Of a stretch of 64,000 bases of DNA, positions 31,376 to 41,917 are shown one piece after another. Every line of letters starts with the position of its first letter. Position 1 is the stretch's first letter. This DNA is from Chelatococcus albus (GTDB lineage Bacteria > Pseudomonadota > Alphaproteobacteria > Rhizobiales > Beijerinckiaceae). Location: assembly GCF_030067675.1 (NCBI RefSeq), contig NZ_JASJEV010000002.1, positions 124,001 through 188,000 on the forward strand, in the 5' to 3' direction. The notes under the pieces were generated by a model. It was given only the letters and a program-made list of their open reading frames with translations, had not been told where the DNA came from and ran no database searches. The position numbers and the translations under genes are program-made.

Positions 31376-31735
31376 GTGGTCCTGTCCGACTGCGCGACCG
31401 GAAATCCGTGGTGAACGGCCGTGACCGCGCGCGCAATCGCGGCGGCCGTCCCTGTCGGGCTGCATGAGTGGCGGATGCCGCGGCGCTTGGCAAGGGGCGG
31501 CAGGGCGTCCCCGCTCCGCAGTGCCCGGGGGAGCCGCGTCGCCGTTGACAGAACGGCCTTACGCACCCATGTGGCCAAGCTGAATTCCGCAGGCAGATGC
31601 GGCGACGGCGCATCGCCCGCGCAGGATGCCCGCTCGAGCGCGCTGGACCGCGTGCGCGCGGGCGGTTAAAGCGTGTCACGGCGCATGGGCGGCTTCCGCT
31701 GCCCGTGCCCGCAGTCCCGTCCGGAAAGGCCCTCG
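31376..31735. other. Divergent interval between the parvulin gene and secA
   Basis: About 360 bases with no gene. It contains a good -35 element, TTGACA at 31545-31550, on the secA strand, but no convincing -10 at the right spacing (CATGTG at 31568). No riboswitch-like or SecM-like leader is apparent. Confidence 0.5.
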
Positions 31736-34519
31736 ATGTTCGGCGCTCTCGCGAAAAAAATCTTCGGCTCGGCCAACGACCGCCGCCTCAAGACCTACAA
31801 GCCCAAGGTCGCGGCGATCAATGCGCTGGAAGCGGAAGTGGCGGCGCTGTCGGACGAGGCGCTGCGGGCCCGCACCGAGGAGTTCAAGCGCCAGGTGGCG
31901 GAGGGCGTGCCGCTCGACGACCTCCTGGTGCCCGCCTTCGCCACGGTGCGCGAGGCGGCCAAGCGCACGCTCGGCCAGCGTCACTTCGACGTTCAGCTCA
32001 TCGGCGGCATGGTGCTGCACGAGAGCGGCATCGCCGAGATGCGCACGGGCGAGGGCAAGACCCTCGTCGCCACCCTGCCGACCTATCTCAACGCGCTCAC
32101 GGGCAAGGGCGTGCACGTCGTCACCGTGAATGACTACCTTGCCCGCCGCGACGCCGAGTGGATGGGCCAGATCTACCGCTTCCTCGGCATGTCCGTCGGC
32201 GTCATCGTGCACGGCCTCGATGACGAGGAGCGCCGCGCGGCTTACGCCTGCGACATCACCTACGGCACGAACAACGAGTTCGGCTTCGACTATCTGCGCG
32301 ACAACATGAAGTACGAGTTCGCCCAGATGGTGCAGCGCGGCCACCACATGGCGATCGTCGACGAGGTGGACTCGATCCTCATCGACGAGGCACGCACGCC
32401 CCTCATCATCTCCGGCCCGCTCGACGACCGTTCCGACCTCTACAACGCCATCGACACGCTCATCCCGAAACTCGCCCGGGACGACTACGACCTCGACGAG
32501 AAGCAGCGTGCCGTCTCCCTCACCGAGAAGGGCAACGAGCGCATCGAGGAGCTGCTCGAACAGGCTGGCCTGCTCAAGGAAGGCTCGCTCTACGACGCGG
32601 CCAACGCCACGCTCGTGCATCACGTCAACCAGGCGCTGCGCGCCCACACGCTTTTCCAGCGCGACAAGGACTACATCGTCCGTAACGGCGAGGTCGTCAT
32701 CATCGACGAGTTCACCGGGCGCATGATGCCGGGCCGCCGCTACTCGGAGGGGCTGCACCAGGCGCTCGAGGCCAAGGAGCACGTGCAGGTCCAGCCCGAG
32801 AACCAGACGCTCGCCTCGATCACCTTCCAGAACTACTTCCGCCTCTACGAGAAGCTCGCCGGCATGACCGGCACGGCCGCGACGGAAGCGGACGAGTTCG
32901 CCGACATCTACAACCTGACCGTCGTCGAAATCCCGACCAATCTGCCGGTGCAGCGCCTCGACGAGGACGACGAGGTCTATCGAACGGCGACCGAGAAGTA
33001 CAAGGCGATCGTGCGCGAGATCGAGGAGGCCGCGGCCCGAGGCCAGCCGATCCTGGTGGGCACCACCTCGATCGAGAAGTCGGAGGTCCTGGCCGATTTC
33101 CTTGTCCAGCACGGCATGAAGCAGATCGACTTCTCGAAGCCGGATGCGCTCGAGCCGCTCTACGAGGCGGCGCGCTCCGGCAAGCCGTCGAAGCATTTCG
33201 CCGTCCTCAATGCCCGTTTCCACGAGCAGGAGGCCTTCATTGTGGCCCAGGCGGGCGTGCCGGGGGCCGTGACGATCGCCACCAACATGGCCGGCCGCGG
33301 CACCGACATCCAGCTCGGCGGCAATGCCGACATGCGCATCCGCCATGAGCTCGCAAACCTCGAGGGCGAGGAGGAGCGTGCGGCGCGCGAGGCGACGATC
33401 CGGGCCGAAATCGGCGAGTTCAAGAGCCGGGCGCTCGCCGCCGGCGGTCTTTACGTTCTGGGCACCGAGCGCCACGAGAGCCGGCGCATCGACAACCAGT
33501 TGCGCGGTCGCTCGGGTCGCCAGGGCGACCCCGGCCGTTCCAAGTTCTACCTGTCCCTGCAGGACGACCTGATGCGCATCTTCGGGTCCGACCGCATGGA
33601 CGGCATGCTCCAGCGCCTCGGCCTCAAGGAGGACGAGGCCATCGTCCATCCCTGGATCAACAAGGCGATCGAGAAGGCGCAAGGCAAGGTCGAGGCGCGC
33701 AACTACGACATCCGCAAGAACATCCTCAAGTACGACAACGTGATGAACGACCAGCGCAAGGTCGTCTTCGAGCAGCGCAAGGACTTCATGGGCCAGGAGT
33801 CGGTGCGCGAGACGATCGATGACATGCGCCATGGTGTTGTCGAGGACCTGGTCGCCGCCAACATTCCTGCCGGTGCCTATCCCGAACAGTGGGATGTCGA
33901 CGGCCTGAAGAAGGGCATCGCCAATCTCCTCGCCCTCGACCTGCCGGTCGAAGACTGGGCGAAGGAGGAGGGCATCGCCGATGACGAGATCCGCGAGCGC
34001 CTGCAGCGGGCGGCGGACGAGGCCTATGCGGCGCGCGTGGAGAAGAACACGCCCGAGATCATGACCTATGTGGAGAAGCAGGTGCTTCTCCAGACGCTCG
34101 ACCACCTGTGGCGCGAGCATCTTGTGACTCTCGACCACCTGCGCCAGGTCATCGGCTGGCGCGGCTACGCGCAGCGCGACCCGCTCAACGAGTACAAGGC
34201 GGAGGCCTTCCAGCTCTTCGACGGGCTGATCGGCCATCTGCGCGAGAACGTCACGGCGCAGCTCATGCGCATCGAGGTCATGTTCCAGGCGCCGCCGGAG
34301 GCGCAGCTGCCGGCCATGCACGCCCACCACCTCGATCCGCTCACCGGAGAGGACGAGATGGCGCTCGCCGCGCTGTCGGCCATGCCGACGCCGGCGGCCG
34401 CCCTGCAGCCGGCGCGCGATCCCAACGACCCCTCGACCTGGGGCCGCGTCGGCCGCAATGACCCCTGCCCCTGCGGTTCGGGCAAGAAGTACAAGCACTG
34501 CCACGGCGCCTTGGCCTGA
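31736..34519 (+). CDS. secA: Protein translocase ATPase SecA
   Basis: A 927-residue SecA motor of the general secretion pathway, working at the SecYEG channel. Walker A (MRTGEGKTL, about 102-110), [14 protein letters not shown], the preprotein cross-linking domain, the second helicase domain with [14 protein letters not shown], and the C-terminal zinc motif [14 protein letters not shown] are all present. The start at 31736 gives the usual [13 protein letters not shown]-terminus. It converges with the lytic transglycosylase gene, only 14 bases away. Confidence 0.97.
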   Translation: MFGALAKKIFGSANDRRLKTYKPKVAAINALEAEVAALSDEALRARTEEFKRQVAEGVPLDDLLVPAFATVREAAKRTLGQRHFDVQLIGGMVLHESGIAEMRTGEGKTLVATLPTYLNALTGKGVHVVTVNDYLARRDAEWMGQIYRFLGMSVGVIVHGLDDEERRAAYACDITYGTNNEFGFDYLRDNMKYEFAQMVQRGHHMAIVDEVDSILIDEARTPLIISGPLDDRSDLYNAIDTLIPKLARDDYDLDEKQRAVSLTEKGNERIEELLEQAGLLKEGSLYDAANATLVHHVNQALRAHTLFQRDKDYIVRNGEVVIIDEFTGRMMPGRRYSEGLHQALEAKEHVQVQPENQTLASITFQNYFRLYEKLAGMTGTAATEADEFADIYNLTVVEIPTNLPVQRLDEDDEVYRTATEKYKAIVREIEEAAARGQPILVGTTSIEKSEVLADFLVQHGMKQIDFSKPDALEPLYEAARSGKPSKHFAVLNARFHEQEAFIVAQAGVPGAVTIATNMAGRGTDIQLGGNADMRIRHELANLEGEEERAAREATIRAEIGEFKSRALAAGGLYVLGTERHESRRIDNQLRGRSGRQGDPGRSKFYLSLQDDLMRIFGSDRMDGMLQRLGLKEDEAIVHPWINKAIEKAQGKVEARNYDIRKNILKYDNVMNDQRKVVFEQRKDFMGQESVRETIDDMRHGVVEDLVAANIPAGAYPEQWDVDGLKKGIANLLALDLPVEDWAKEEGIADDEIRERLQRAADEAYAARVEKNTPEIMTYVEKQVLLQTLDHLWREHLVTLDHLRQVIGWRGYAQRDPLNEYKAEAFQLFDGLIGHLRENVTAQLMRIEVMFQAPPEAQLPAMHAHHLDPLTGEDEMALAALSAMPTPAAALQPARDPNDPSTWGRVGRNDPCPCGSGKKYKHCHGALA

Positions 34520-34533
34520 GGCAGCACGGCATC

Positions 34534-35181
34534 TCACTGCGTGATCGCCAGGCTGGCGCTGGTGATCCTGCCGGCGATGGCGCGCATGCGGGCATCGGCC
34601 AGCGCCCAGTTGTAGCGCCCGGTGCCACGTCGGCCGGCGACGCGTCGACCGGTCGCGGGGCCGGCCGCAGCGGCGAGATTCACGGCAGGCACATCCCCGG
34701 CAACGGGGTAACCCTGGCCGAGGAGAACGGCGCGCACGCGCAGGCAATAGTCGACCGAGCGCGGGGAGAAGCGCGTCTCGGCGTGGCCGGCGCGGTATTT
34801 CATCAACGCGGTGCAGAGATCCTGGCCGGCGAGATGCCATGCCTGCACCAGATAGGTGACGCCGAGGCGGATGTTGGTCGCCGGCTCGGCGAGCTCGGCG
34901 GGAGTGCCGGTGAAGCCGAGGAGACGAGCCGTCGGCGGCATGACCTGCATGAGGCCGATCTCGCCGGCCGGACCGACGGCCTCCGGCCGGTAGGCGCTCT
35001 CCACCTCCGTGACTGCGTCGGCGATCTCGGCCGGCAGGCCGGCGCGCAATGCCTCCTCGCGGACCATGATGCGAAAGCCGAGGCGATCCTCGCCCCAAGA
35101 TGAGGTCTGCGCCATCGACTCGGCGGCGGCGAAACAGGCCGCAGCGACGGGAAAGGCGAGGGACAGGGCGCGTGCGCTCAT
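34534..35181 (-). CDS. Lytic transglycosylase, SLT domain
   Basis: A 215-residue secreted peptidoglycan lyase. A signal peptide (ALSLAFPVAAACFAAAESMA) is followed by the SLT core: catalytic Glu in VESAYRPEAVGPAGEIGLMQ, then MPPTARLLGF, NIRLGVTYL and the KYRAG near the end. It cleaves glycan strands to 1,6-anhydromuramyl products in the periplasm. The ATG at 35181 is chosen because the signal peptide begins there. A basic Gly/Arg-rich tail follows the domain. Confidence 0.85.
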   Translation of the reverse strand: MSARALSLAFPVAAACFAAAESMAQTSSWGEDRLGFRIMVREEALRAGLPAEIADAVTEVESAYRPEAVGPAGEIGLMQVMPPTARLLGFTGTPAELAEPATNIRLGVTYLVQAWHLAGQDLCTALMKYRAGHAETRFSPRSVDYCLRVRAVLLGQGYPVAGDVPAVNLAAAAGPATGRRVAGRRGTGRYNWALADARMRAIAGRITSASLAITQ

Positions 35182-35402
35182 GGGGCGATCCGGAAGGCCG
35201 ATCCGGCCGGCGGCCGACGCTCGTCCACGATCGCCTGCGATCGCGGCGGTATCATGAGCGGTATCATGAGCTCTTGCGGGATGTCGCCCGACGCCAGCCA
35301 TCCCCTTCCGCGATCACGACCATCACCGCTCGTGCGCCGGCGCGCGAGCCAGGACCGGGCCTGAGGATCGCCCGTGCGTCCTTTGCGCCGGGCGCTCCCC
35401 GG

Positions 35403-36755
35403 TCAGTTCACGACCTGGGCCGTGGTGATGCCGGCGGGGGCTGCCGCCTGCGGCTTGACAAGCGGCGTCGGCTGACGGCGCGGCGGCACGGGGGCGGTCG
35501 TCGGCTGGGGCGTCGCGAGCTCGATGGTCGGCACCGCCTTCGTCTCCTCCGAGCCGAAGAGACCGCCGAAGGACAGAACGCGCTTGAAGAACGGCCTGTC
35601 CTCGCCGCTCGTGACGGAAGCGGCGGGCGCGGCGTTGGCGGGCTTCAGCGGCGCCACGGACGCCACGGCGACAGCCGGCTTCGCCGGCTCGGGCCTCGTC
35701 GGCTCCGCCTTTGGCGCCACCACCCTCGGCTTCCCGGCGGCATCGAGCTCGACCTCCTGCGGACCGGCCTCGAGCGCTTCCGGGCGGCTCACGTCGGCGA
35801 TGCGCGAGCGCCAGGTCTGGACCGGGGAGGAATCGCGGTCGCTCGCGGGCGCAAGGGAGCTGACGCGGAAGGACTGGTGCTGGCCGCCGTCCGCATAGAC
35901 CAGCTTGATGGCCGGAGTTCCGCGCTCGACGAGCTCGGCGATGCGGGCGTTGTCCTCCCGCTCCTTCTGGGTGACGGCCTGGGCGACCTCCGGATCGGTC
36001 GTCAGGGGGGGGCAGGCGCCGGCCGGATCGAGCGCGCCGCTCGCCGCCGAGGCATTGAAGACATAGCGCTTGCCGCAGACCGCGACCTTCGGCTCTTCCT
36101 TCGTCACCTCGAAGTGGTCAGACCCTTCCTTGAGATTGCGCCAGAAGGCGATGTTCGGATCCAGGCGATGTTTGGCCATGTTCTCCGGCGTCATGCGGAA
36201 GGGCATCGCCTGCATCTGCACCGCCTTCTGCCCGCCGGCGTGGGCGTCTCGCACCAGCGCGTAGAGCTCGGCGATCTGATCGTCCGTCATGGAATAGCAG
36301 CCGGCGGACGAGCAGGCGCCATGCACCATGAGATAGCTGCCCGTGCGGCCGTAGGCGCGGTCGAACGCGTTCGGGTAGCCCATGTTGAAGGAGAGGTAGT
36401 AGTTCGAATTCGGGTTCATCTGCGCCGGTGTGATGGCGTAGAAGCCCTCGGGAGCCTGCCGGTCGCCCTCGCGCACCTTCGGCCCGAGCTGGCCCGACCA
36501 GCGGCAGATGGGGAACGTCTTGAGCAGCGCATATTTGCCGCTCTTCGTCTGCTTCCAGACCTCGAGCTCGGCTTCCTTCTTGTAGGAGCGGATCAGAACG
36601 GGGGCGTTGCGCGCCATCCCCTTCGATTCCATCAGCGCCACGGTCTGGGGCGGGACGGGCGTATAGTGCCTGGCGCTGCGCGAGGGGCTTGCGTCTTCCT
36701 GGCAGGCGGCGAGCGCGAGCCCGACCCCCGCGAGCAACGTCAACCGCTTCAGCAT
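35403..36755 (-). CDS. L,D-transpeptidase (YafK/YkuD-like) lipoprotein
   Basis: A 450-residue predicted lipoprotein. The lipobox is LALAAC with Cys18. The YkuD-type catalytic domain (about 50-230) has His145 and Cys153 in MVHGACSSAGCYSM, and APEGFYAI upstream, matching the YafK subgroup that attaches to or edits peptidoglycan cross-links. A long Pro/Ala/Lys-rich C-terminal region (about 330-450) is probably disordered. The ATG at 36755 is preferred because the signal sequence starts immediately; an ATG at 36782 would add 9 residues. Confidence 0.82.
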   Translation of the reverse strand: MLKRLTLLAGVGLALAACQEDASPSRSARHYTPVPPQTVALMESKGMARNAPVLIRSYKKEAELEVWKQTKSGKYALLKTFPICRWSGQLGPKVREGDRQAPEGFYAITPAQMNPNSNYYLSFNMGYPNAFDRAYGRTGSYLMVHGACSSAGCYSMTDDQIAELYALVRDAHAGGQKAVQMQAMPFRMTPENMAKHRLDPNIAFWRNLKEGSDHFEVTKEEPKVAVCGKRYVFNASAASGALDPAGACPPLTTDPEVAQAVTQKEREDNARIAELVERGTPAIKLVYADGGQHQSFRVSSLAPASDRDSSPVQTWRSRIADVSRPEALEAGPQEVELDAAGKPRVVAPKAEPTRPEPAKPAVAVASVAPLKPANAAPAASVTSGEDRPFFKRVLSFGGLFGSEETKAVPTIELATPQPTTAPVPPRRQPTPLVKPQAAAPAGITTAQVVN

Positions 36756-36878
36756 CACGCGACCCCCGACCTCTCGTTGCACATCGGCCGTGGGGCCGAT
36801 GGGAAAGCTTTACGAGCGTTAGCCTTACGCGATCCTTACCGCGACGGTGCGCAACCGTTCGGTAGGGTCAACCAACGG

Positions 36879-37832
36879 TTAAAGCCGTCTCCCGATCGAC
36901 AGGAATTTGTCGGCCCGGTGACGCCTGATCTCGTCGGGCGACTTCCCGGCGAGGTCCTGCAGAGCCGCCGCAACGGCGTCGCCCGTCGCGGCTACCGCCG
37001 CGGCGGGATCGCGATGGGCCCCGCCCGACGGCTCGCGGATGATGGCATCGATCACGCCGAAACGTAAGAGGTCTTGGGCGGTGATCTTCATGTTCGTCGC
37101 GGCATCCTGCGCGCGCGAGGAGTCGCGCCACAGGATGGAGGCAGCGCCTTCGGGCGAGATGACCGAGTAGATGGCGTGCTCCAGCATGAGCACCTTGTTG
37201 GCGGTGGCGAGCGCGATCGCCCCGCCCGAGCCGCCCTCGCCGATGATCACGGAGACGCTCGGCGTGCCAAGCGCAAGGCAGGCCTCGGTCGAGCGGGCGA
37301 TGGCCTCGGCCTGGCCCCGCTCCTCGGCGCCGATGCCGGGATAGGCGCCGGCCGTGTCGACGAAGGAGAGGACGGGCAGGCCGAAGCGGTCGGCGAGCTC
37401 CATCAGGCGCACGGCCTTGCGATAGCCCTCGGGCTTCGCCATGCCGAAGTTGTGGCGGATGCGCGTCTCGGTGTTGGAGCCCTTCTCCTGGCCCATGACG
37501 CAGACCGGCTCACCGCGGAAGCGGCCGAAGCCGCCGACGATCGCCTCGTCCTCGCCGAACTTGCGATCGCCTGCGAGGGGGGTGAAGTCCTCGATCAGCG
37601 CCTTGCAGTAGTCGGTGAAGTGCGGGCGCTGCGGATGGCGCGCCACCTGTGTCTTCTGCCAGGGAGTGAGGGACGCGTAGAGTTCGTCCAGAGCGCGGCT
37701 CGCCTTGGCCTCGAGGCGGGTGATCTCCTCGCCGATGGAGACGGCATCGCCCGACTGTCCGAGCGTCCGCAGCTCCTCGACCTTGGCTTCGAGTTCGGCG
37801 ACGGGCTTTTCGAAATCGAGATAGCTTCGCAT
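36879..37832 (-). CDS. accA: Acetyl-CoA carboxylase carboxyltransferase subunit alpha
   Basis: A 317-residue carboxyltransferase alpha subunit. The N-terminal coiled-coil (MRSYLDFEKPVAELEAKVEE) and crotonase-like core with SFVDTAGAYPGIGAEERGQ, IIGEGGSGGAIAL and SPEGAASILWRD are diagnostic. With AccD it moves the carboxyl group from biotin to acetyl-CoA, making malonyl-CoA for fatty acid synthesis. The start at 37832 gives the normal family length. accD is not in the window. Confidence 0.96.
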   Translation of the reverse strand: MRSYLDFEKPVAELEAKVEELRTLGQSGDAVSIGEEITRLEAKASRALDELYASLTPWQKTQVARHPQRPHFTDYCKALIEDFTPLAGDRKFGEDEAIVGGFGRFRGEPVCVMGQEKGSNTETRIRHNFGMAKPEGYRKAVRLMELADRFGLPVLSFVDTAGAYPGIGAEERGQAEAIARSTEACLALGTPSVSVIIGEGGSGGAIALATANKVLMLEHAIYSVISPEGAASILWRDSSRAQDAATNMKITAQDLLRFGVIDAIIREPSGGAHRDPAAAVAATGDAVAAALQDLAGKSPDEIRRHRADKFLSIGRRL

Positions 37833-38105
37833 GAATTCCAGATGTGCGGACTGGGCTGGTCGCGGGACGCGTCGCTCGCGGCCGGCCCCGGTGGATGGGT
37901 TCCATCCGTCGGCGGGCCGCCGGCCGGAAATCGTCGCTCGTGGGGCTTGCCCCCTGGCTCGGTCGTGTCCTCCGGTCCTCCGCGGCCGGTGCTCGAGGCC
38001 GCGTCGCGCCGTCCGGATGCGCGAACACGACCGGGCGGGAGATCTCCCCCGCCCCGGCGCGGGCGGACCTTGGCCTCCCCCCGCCGCCAAGTCAAGCAGA
38101 CGGTG

Positions 38106-38882
38106 TCAGGTGGGAGTTGCAGGATACCGCGTGCGGCCGAGCCGTGGCGCCACGACCGTGGTGCCAGGCGAGGGCAGGAGCACGGGCCGCAGCTGCGCAG
38201 CCCGGCGCACCTGGCGCACGGCGATCGGACGATAGAGCTGCTTCGTCGCCTCGATCACGTGCACGCCGGCGAAGGGCAACGACAGGCCTGCGCCGACGCG
38301 CTCCCAGGCGGCGGCCGAGCGCAGGAAGAGCCGGCGCTGCAGGGGCGGCACATAGAGCGCCTCGGCCCAGTGCTCCGGCGAGAACAGGGTCTGGCGCATC
38401 AGGCTGTTGAGCTGCGAGCGGCTGTAGGGCTGGCCCTGGCCGAAGGGCGTCGTGTCCATGCGCGCCCACAGGCCGCGGCGGTTCGGCGCCACGACGATGA
38501 TGCGCCCGCCCGGGTTGAGGATGCGCCACACCTCCGACATCAGTTCCTCCGGCGCGTCGCTGGTCTCGAGCGCATGCACGAGCAGCACCCGGTCGAAACA
38601 CTGATCGGCGAGCGGCAGCATGGTCGGCTCGACGAGCGCCGAGGCCGAAAGGCCGGGGGTCGGCCAGTTCACCACCCCCTGCGCCGCCGGCATGAAGGCG
38701 ACGGTGCGCTCGGCCGGGCCGCGGAACAGCGACAGGTAGGGTGTGGCGTAGCCGACGCCGAGGACGCTCAGATCGCGCGCTTCCGACCACAGAACCTCGA
38801 TCGCCCGGCCGACGAAGCGGCGCGCCACGTGGCCGAGCGGGCTCGCATAGAAGCTCCTCAGATCGACGACATCGACCGCCAT
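38106..38882 (-). CDS. Class I SAM methyltransferase (gloB-linked)
   Basis: A 258-residue methyltransferase-fold protein. The N-terminus (VDLRSFYASPLGHVARRFV) and the SAM region LSVLGVGYATPYL are characteristic of a family found beside gloB in alphaproteobacteria; the middle segment LLVHALETSDAPEELMSEVW and RIIVVAPNRRGLWAR follow. The substrate is unknown. It is divergent from gloB, with about 130 bases between their starts. The ATG at 38882 is chosen. Confidence 0.8.
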   Translation of the reverse strand: MAVDVVDLRSFYASPLGHVARRFVGRAIEVLWSEARDLSVLGVGYATPYLSLFRGPAERTVAFMPAAQGVVNWPTPGLSASALVEPTMLPLADQCFDRVLLVHALETSDAPEELMSEVWRILNPGGRIIVVAPNRRGLWARMDTTPFGQGQPYSRSQLNSLMRQTLFSPEHWAEALYVPPLQRRLFLRSAAAWERVGAGLSLPFAGVHVIEATKQLYRPIAVRQVRRAAQLRPVLLPSPGTTVVAPRLGRTRYPATPT

Positions 38883-39016
38883 GCTGCCTCGCCGCGCTCC
38901 TCCGCCATGCCTGATGAATGGGCGGTCGGGCCCGATCCTGCAAGAGCACGCGGCATTCACGACCGCCTGCCGGACATGCTACCGCTATCTGCCTCATTCG
39001 CCCACGATGGTCCCCC

Positions 39017-39787
39017 ATGGTTGCCGAGATCCACGTCTTCCTCTGCCTTTCCGACAACATCGGCGTGCTCGTGCGCGATCCGGCGACGGGCGCCTGCGCC
39101 ACCATCGACGCGCCCGAGGAGGGGCCGATTCTCGCGGCGCTCGCCGAGAAGGGTTGGCGCCTGACCGACATCCTCGTCACGCACAAGCACGGCGATCACG
39201 TCGCCGCGGTGCCGGGGCTCAAGCGCCGCTTCGGCGCGCGCGTGGTGGCGCCGGCGGCGGAGGCGGCGGCGATTCCCGACGTGGACGAGACGGTGCGCGA
39301 GGGCGACACCGTGCGCGTCGGCGGGCTCGAGGCGCGCGTGATCGAGACGCCCGGGCACACCGCCGGCCACATCGCCTATTGGTTCGCCGGAGAAAGGGCG
39401 CTCTTTGCCGGCGACACGCTCTTTGCCCTCGGCTGCGGGCGGCTGTTCGAGGGCTCGGCCGCCGAGATGTGGGGCTCGCTCGCCAAGCTCGCCGCCCTGC
39501 CGGACGACACGCGCCTCTACTGCGGCCACGAGTACACGCTCGCCAACGCCCGCTTCGCGCTCGCCGCCGATCCCGGCAACCTGCCGCTGCAGCGCCGCGC
39601 CGAGGCCGTCGAGCGGGCGCGGGCGGAGGGGCGCCTCACCATCCCCTCCCTCATCGGCGACGAGAAGGCGACGAACCCCTTCCTGCGCGCGGGCGAGCCG
39701 GCGCTCGCCGCGGCGGTGGGGCTTGCCGCCGGCAGCGGCCCGGTGCCCGTCTTCGCCGCCCTGCGCGAGTGGAAGAACCGCTTCTGA
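39017..39787 (+). CDS. gloB: Hydroxyacylglutathione hydrolase (glyoxalase II)
   Basis: A 256-residue metallo-beta-lactamase-fold enzyme. The metal motif THKHGDH spans residues 55-61; further ligands are in TPGHTAGHI and the Asp of FAGDTLFALGCGR, and CGHEYTLANARFA and the C-terminal NPFLRAGEP are glyoxalase II landmarks. It hydrolyses S-lactoylglutathione to lactate and glutathione, completing methylglyoxal detoxification. The ATG at 39017 is used. Confidence 0.94.
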   Translation: MVAEIHVFLCLSDNIGVLVRDPATGACATIDAPEEGPILAALAEKGWRLTDILVTHKHGDHVAAVPGLKRRFGARVVAPAAEAAAIPDVDETVREGDTVRVGGLEARVIETPGHTAGHIAYWFAGERALFAGDTLFALGCGRLFEGSAAEMWGSLAKLAALPDDTRLYCGHEYTLANARFALAADPGNLPLQRRAEAVERARAEGRLTIPSLIGDEKATNPFLRAGEPALAAAVGLAAGSGPVPVFAALREWKNRF

Positions 39788-39829
39788 GCGTCTGTCCCGA
39801 CCGCCTGCATTGCCGCTCGGAGCCGCGCC

Positions 39830-40285
39830 ATGTCCATCGCGTCCGAACTCACCGCCGCCGAGGTCGTGCGACTGCTCGACCTTGTGCCGCATCCGGAGGG
39901 CGGTCACTTCCGTGAGACCTTTCGCGACAGCCGGACGGTCGACGGCGGCCGCGCGGTCTCCACGCTGATCTACTACCTCCTCGGGGCGGGCGAGATCTCC
40001 GCCTGGCACCGCGTCGACGCGGTCGAGGTGTGGCACTGGTACGCCGGAGCGCCACTCGCCATCACCGTCTCGCCGGACGGCCACGATACCCAGGCGCACC
40101 GCCTCGGTGTCGACCTGAGGCACGGAGAGCGCCCGCAGTTCGTGGTACCGGCGGGCGTCTGGCAGACGGCGAGGAGCCTCGGCGCCTGGACGCTCGTCGG
40201 CTGCACGGTGGCACCCGGCTTCGATTTCGCCGGTTTCGAGATGGCGCCGCCGGGATGGCGGCCGACTGCGGGGCATGATGCATGA
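39830..40285 (+). CDS. Cupin, DUF985 family
   Basis: A 151-residue single-domain cupin. Landmarks are the N-terminal LDLVPHPEGGHFRETFRDS (about 16-34), STLIYYLL, WHRVDAVEVWHWYAG and the second cupin half VPAGVWQTARSLGAWTLVGC to the end TVAPGFDFAGFEMA. Members bind a small ligand or metal; no firm activity is known, although relation to sugar epimerases has been suggested. Its stop overlaps the start of the GNAT gene (ATGA at 40282-40285). Confidence 0.85.
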   Translation: MSIASELTAAEVVRLLDLVPHPEGGHFRETFRDSRTVDGGRAVSTLIYYLLGAGEISAWHRVDAVEVWHWYAGAPLAITVSPDGHDTQAHRLGVDLRHGERPQFVVPAGVWQTARSLGAWTLVGCTVAPGFDFAGFEMAPPGWRPTAGHDA

Positions 40286-41019
40286 CGGATGTCGCGAGGG
40301 TCCGCGCACTCGAGGAGCGCGCCATGAACGCATGGCCTGCCTTGCAGACGGTGCTGGCCGATGGCTGGGTCATGCGCTTTTCCGAGGGCTATACGAAACG
40401 GGCGAATTCTGCCTGCGCCTTTCTGCCCCATCCGAAACCGATCGCCGAGATGGCGCAGGAGATCGAGGCGAGCTACGCCCGGCATGGCCAGCCGGCGATC
40501 ATGCGCATAACGCCGCTTGCGCATCCCGATGACGCCGAATGGCTCGCCGAGCGTGGCTTCCGCAGCATCGACGAGACCTTGATCCTCACCGCGCCGCTCA
40601 CGGATCAGGGCGGAGACCGGCGCATCGTCGTGGACGCGCGGCCGAGCGAGGCCTGGCTCGTGGGCTTTGCCGCCGGTAACCGCTACGGGCCGTCAGTGCG
40701 GCCGACGCTGGAGAAGATGCTCGCCGCCATCCGTCCGCAGGCGGGCTATGCCACGCTGATCGAGGCCGGGGAGGCGCGGGCCTACGGGCTTGCCGTCGTC
40801 GAGCGTGGCATGGTCGGCCTGTTCGACATCCTGGTGGAGAGCGCACACAGGGGCCGCGGCCTCGGGCGCGCGCTCGTCTCCTCGCTCATGGCCTGGGGGC
40901 GGGAACAGGGCGCGGCCGAGGCCTATCTGCAGGTCATGGCGACCAATGCCCCCGCCATCGCCCTCTACCGCAGCCTCGGTTTCGCGGATGCCTACCGCTA
41001 CGCCTACTGGCTGCGCTGA
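40282..41019 (+). CDS. GNAT family N-acetyltransferase
   Basis: A 245-residue acetyltransferase with an N-terminal degenerate GNAT-like half and a C-terminal functional-looking GNAT domain. The acetyl-CoA pyrophosphate loop is in ESAHRGRGLGRALVSSLM, followed by the usual AEAYLQVMATNAPAIALYRSLGF. The N-terminal WPALQTVLADGWVMRFSEGY is a pattern I associate with GCN5-related proteins coded next to DUF985 cupins. The acceptor substrate is unknown. It is translationally coupled to the cupin. Confidence 0.83.
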   Translation: MTDVARVRALEERAMNAWPALQTVLADGWVMRFSEGYTKRANSACAFLPHPKPIAEMAQEIEASYARHGQPAIMRITPLAHPDDAEWLAERGFRSIDETLILTAPLTDQGGDRRIVVDARPSEAWLVGFAAGNRYGPSVRPTLEKMLAAIRPQAGYATLIEAGEARAYGLAVVERGMVGLFDILVESAHRGRGLGRALVSSLMAWGREQGAAEAYLQVMATNAPAIALYRSLGFADAYRYAYWLR

Positions 41020-41023
41020 CCGG

Positions 41024-41917
41024 TCAGCGCCGCCGGCGCAAGGCATCGAGCGAGGCGACGAGGGCCCCGACGACGATGAGGGCGCAGGCGGCGGCGAGCT
41101 GCCAGGTGGGCGCGGCGAAGCCGGCTGCGACCAGGATGAGCGTCGACAGGACGGGGGCGGCATAGGAGGCGACGCCGAGCAGGCGGATGTCGCCCTTCTT
41201 CACGCCCACGTCCCAGAGATAGAAGGCGATGCCCACCGGCCCGACCCCGAGGCTCGCGACAGCGAGCCACTGGCCCGGCGTCGCCGGCCAGACCGTCGTC
41301 TCGAAGACGAGGTGGCAGAGGAAGCTGAGCGCGGCGGTCGCGAGGCAGAAGCCGGCGACCGCGTCGGTCGGCACCGAGCCGAAGCGGCGCGACAGGACGG
41401 AATAGCCCGCCCAGACGAAGGCGGCCGCGGCGGCCGCGGCATAGCCGGGCACGGAGGCACCCTCGAGCGACAGGTCCGCCTTGCCCGAGATGAGCACGAC
41501 GACGCCGGCGAAGCCCGCGAGCGCGCCCGCGACATGCGTGAGCTTCAGCCGCTCGCCGGGCAGGAAGGCCGAGAACAGGACGATGAGAAGCGGCCAGAGG
41601 TAGTTGATGAGCCCGGCTTCCGCCGGCGGGGCGAGGCGCAGCGCCGCGAAATAGAGCGCGTGGTAGCCGAAGAGGCCGCCAACGCCGAGGAACCAGACCT
41701 GCGCGGGTTGCCAAAGGGCCCGCAGGCCCCGCGGCCGCCGGAGCCACGTGCCGGCCCCGACCAGACCGCCGAGGAGGAAGGTCATGGCCGCAAGCTGGAA
41801 CGGCGGCACGGTGCCGGAGGCGGCGGTGAACAGCGCGAGCAGCGACCACAGGAGGACGGCGCCGAAGCCGATGGCGGTGGCAGAGGAAGGAGGCATGGGA
41901 ACTCTGAGGCGGGACAT
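41024..41917 (-). CDS. EamA/DMT family transporter
   Basis: A 297-residue inner-membrane protein with about ten hydrophobic segments arranged as two EamA repeats. The first repeat includes NYLWPLLIVLFSAFLPGERL; the second ends with LIVVGALVASLDALRRRR. The overall pattern is close to the YddG-type aromatic amino-acid exporters. The ATG at 41917 has GGGAG upstream; an ATG at 41896 is also in frame. It converges with the GNAT gene, 4 bases away. Confidence 0.85.
   Translation of the reverse strand: MSRLRVPMPPSSATAIGFGAVLLWSLLALFTAASGTVPPFQLAAMTFLLGGLVGAGTWLRRPRGLRALWQPAQVWFLGVGGLFGYHALYFAALRLAPPAEAGLINYLWPLLIVLFSAFLPGERLKLTHVAGALAGFAGVVVLISGKADLSLEGASVPGYAAAAAAAFVWAGYSVLSRRFGSVPTDAVAGFCLATAALSFLCHLVFETTVWPATPGQWLAVASLGVGPVGIAFYLWDVGVKKGDIRLLGVASYAAPVLSTLILVAAGFAAPTWQLAAACALIVVGALVASLDALRRRR

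Noticed and set aside
31676-35098. Open frame of 1140 codons on the minus strand across secA
   Set aside because: Antisense shadow of secA continuing into the lytic transglycosylase region; composition is Asp/Val/His/Leu-rich in the way antisense frames of GC-rich genes are, and it has no domain motifs.
36853-36880. AACCGTT/AACGGTT inverted repeat as a terminator of accA
   Set aside because: Arms are only 7 bases with a 14-base loop and no T-run on the minus strand; it overlaps the accA stop codon and the near-CtrA box, so its role cannot be assigned.
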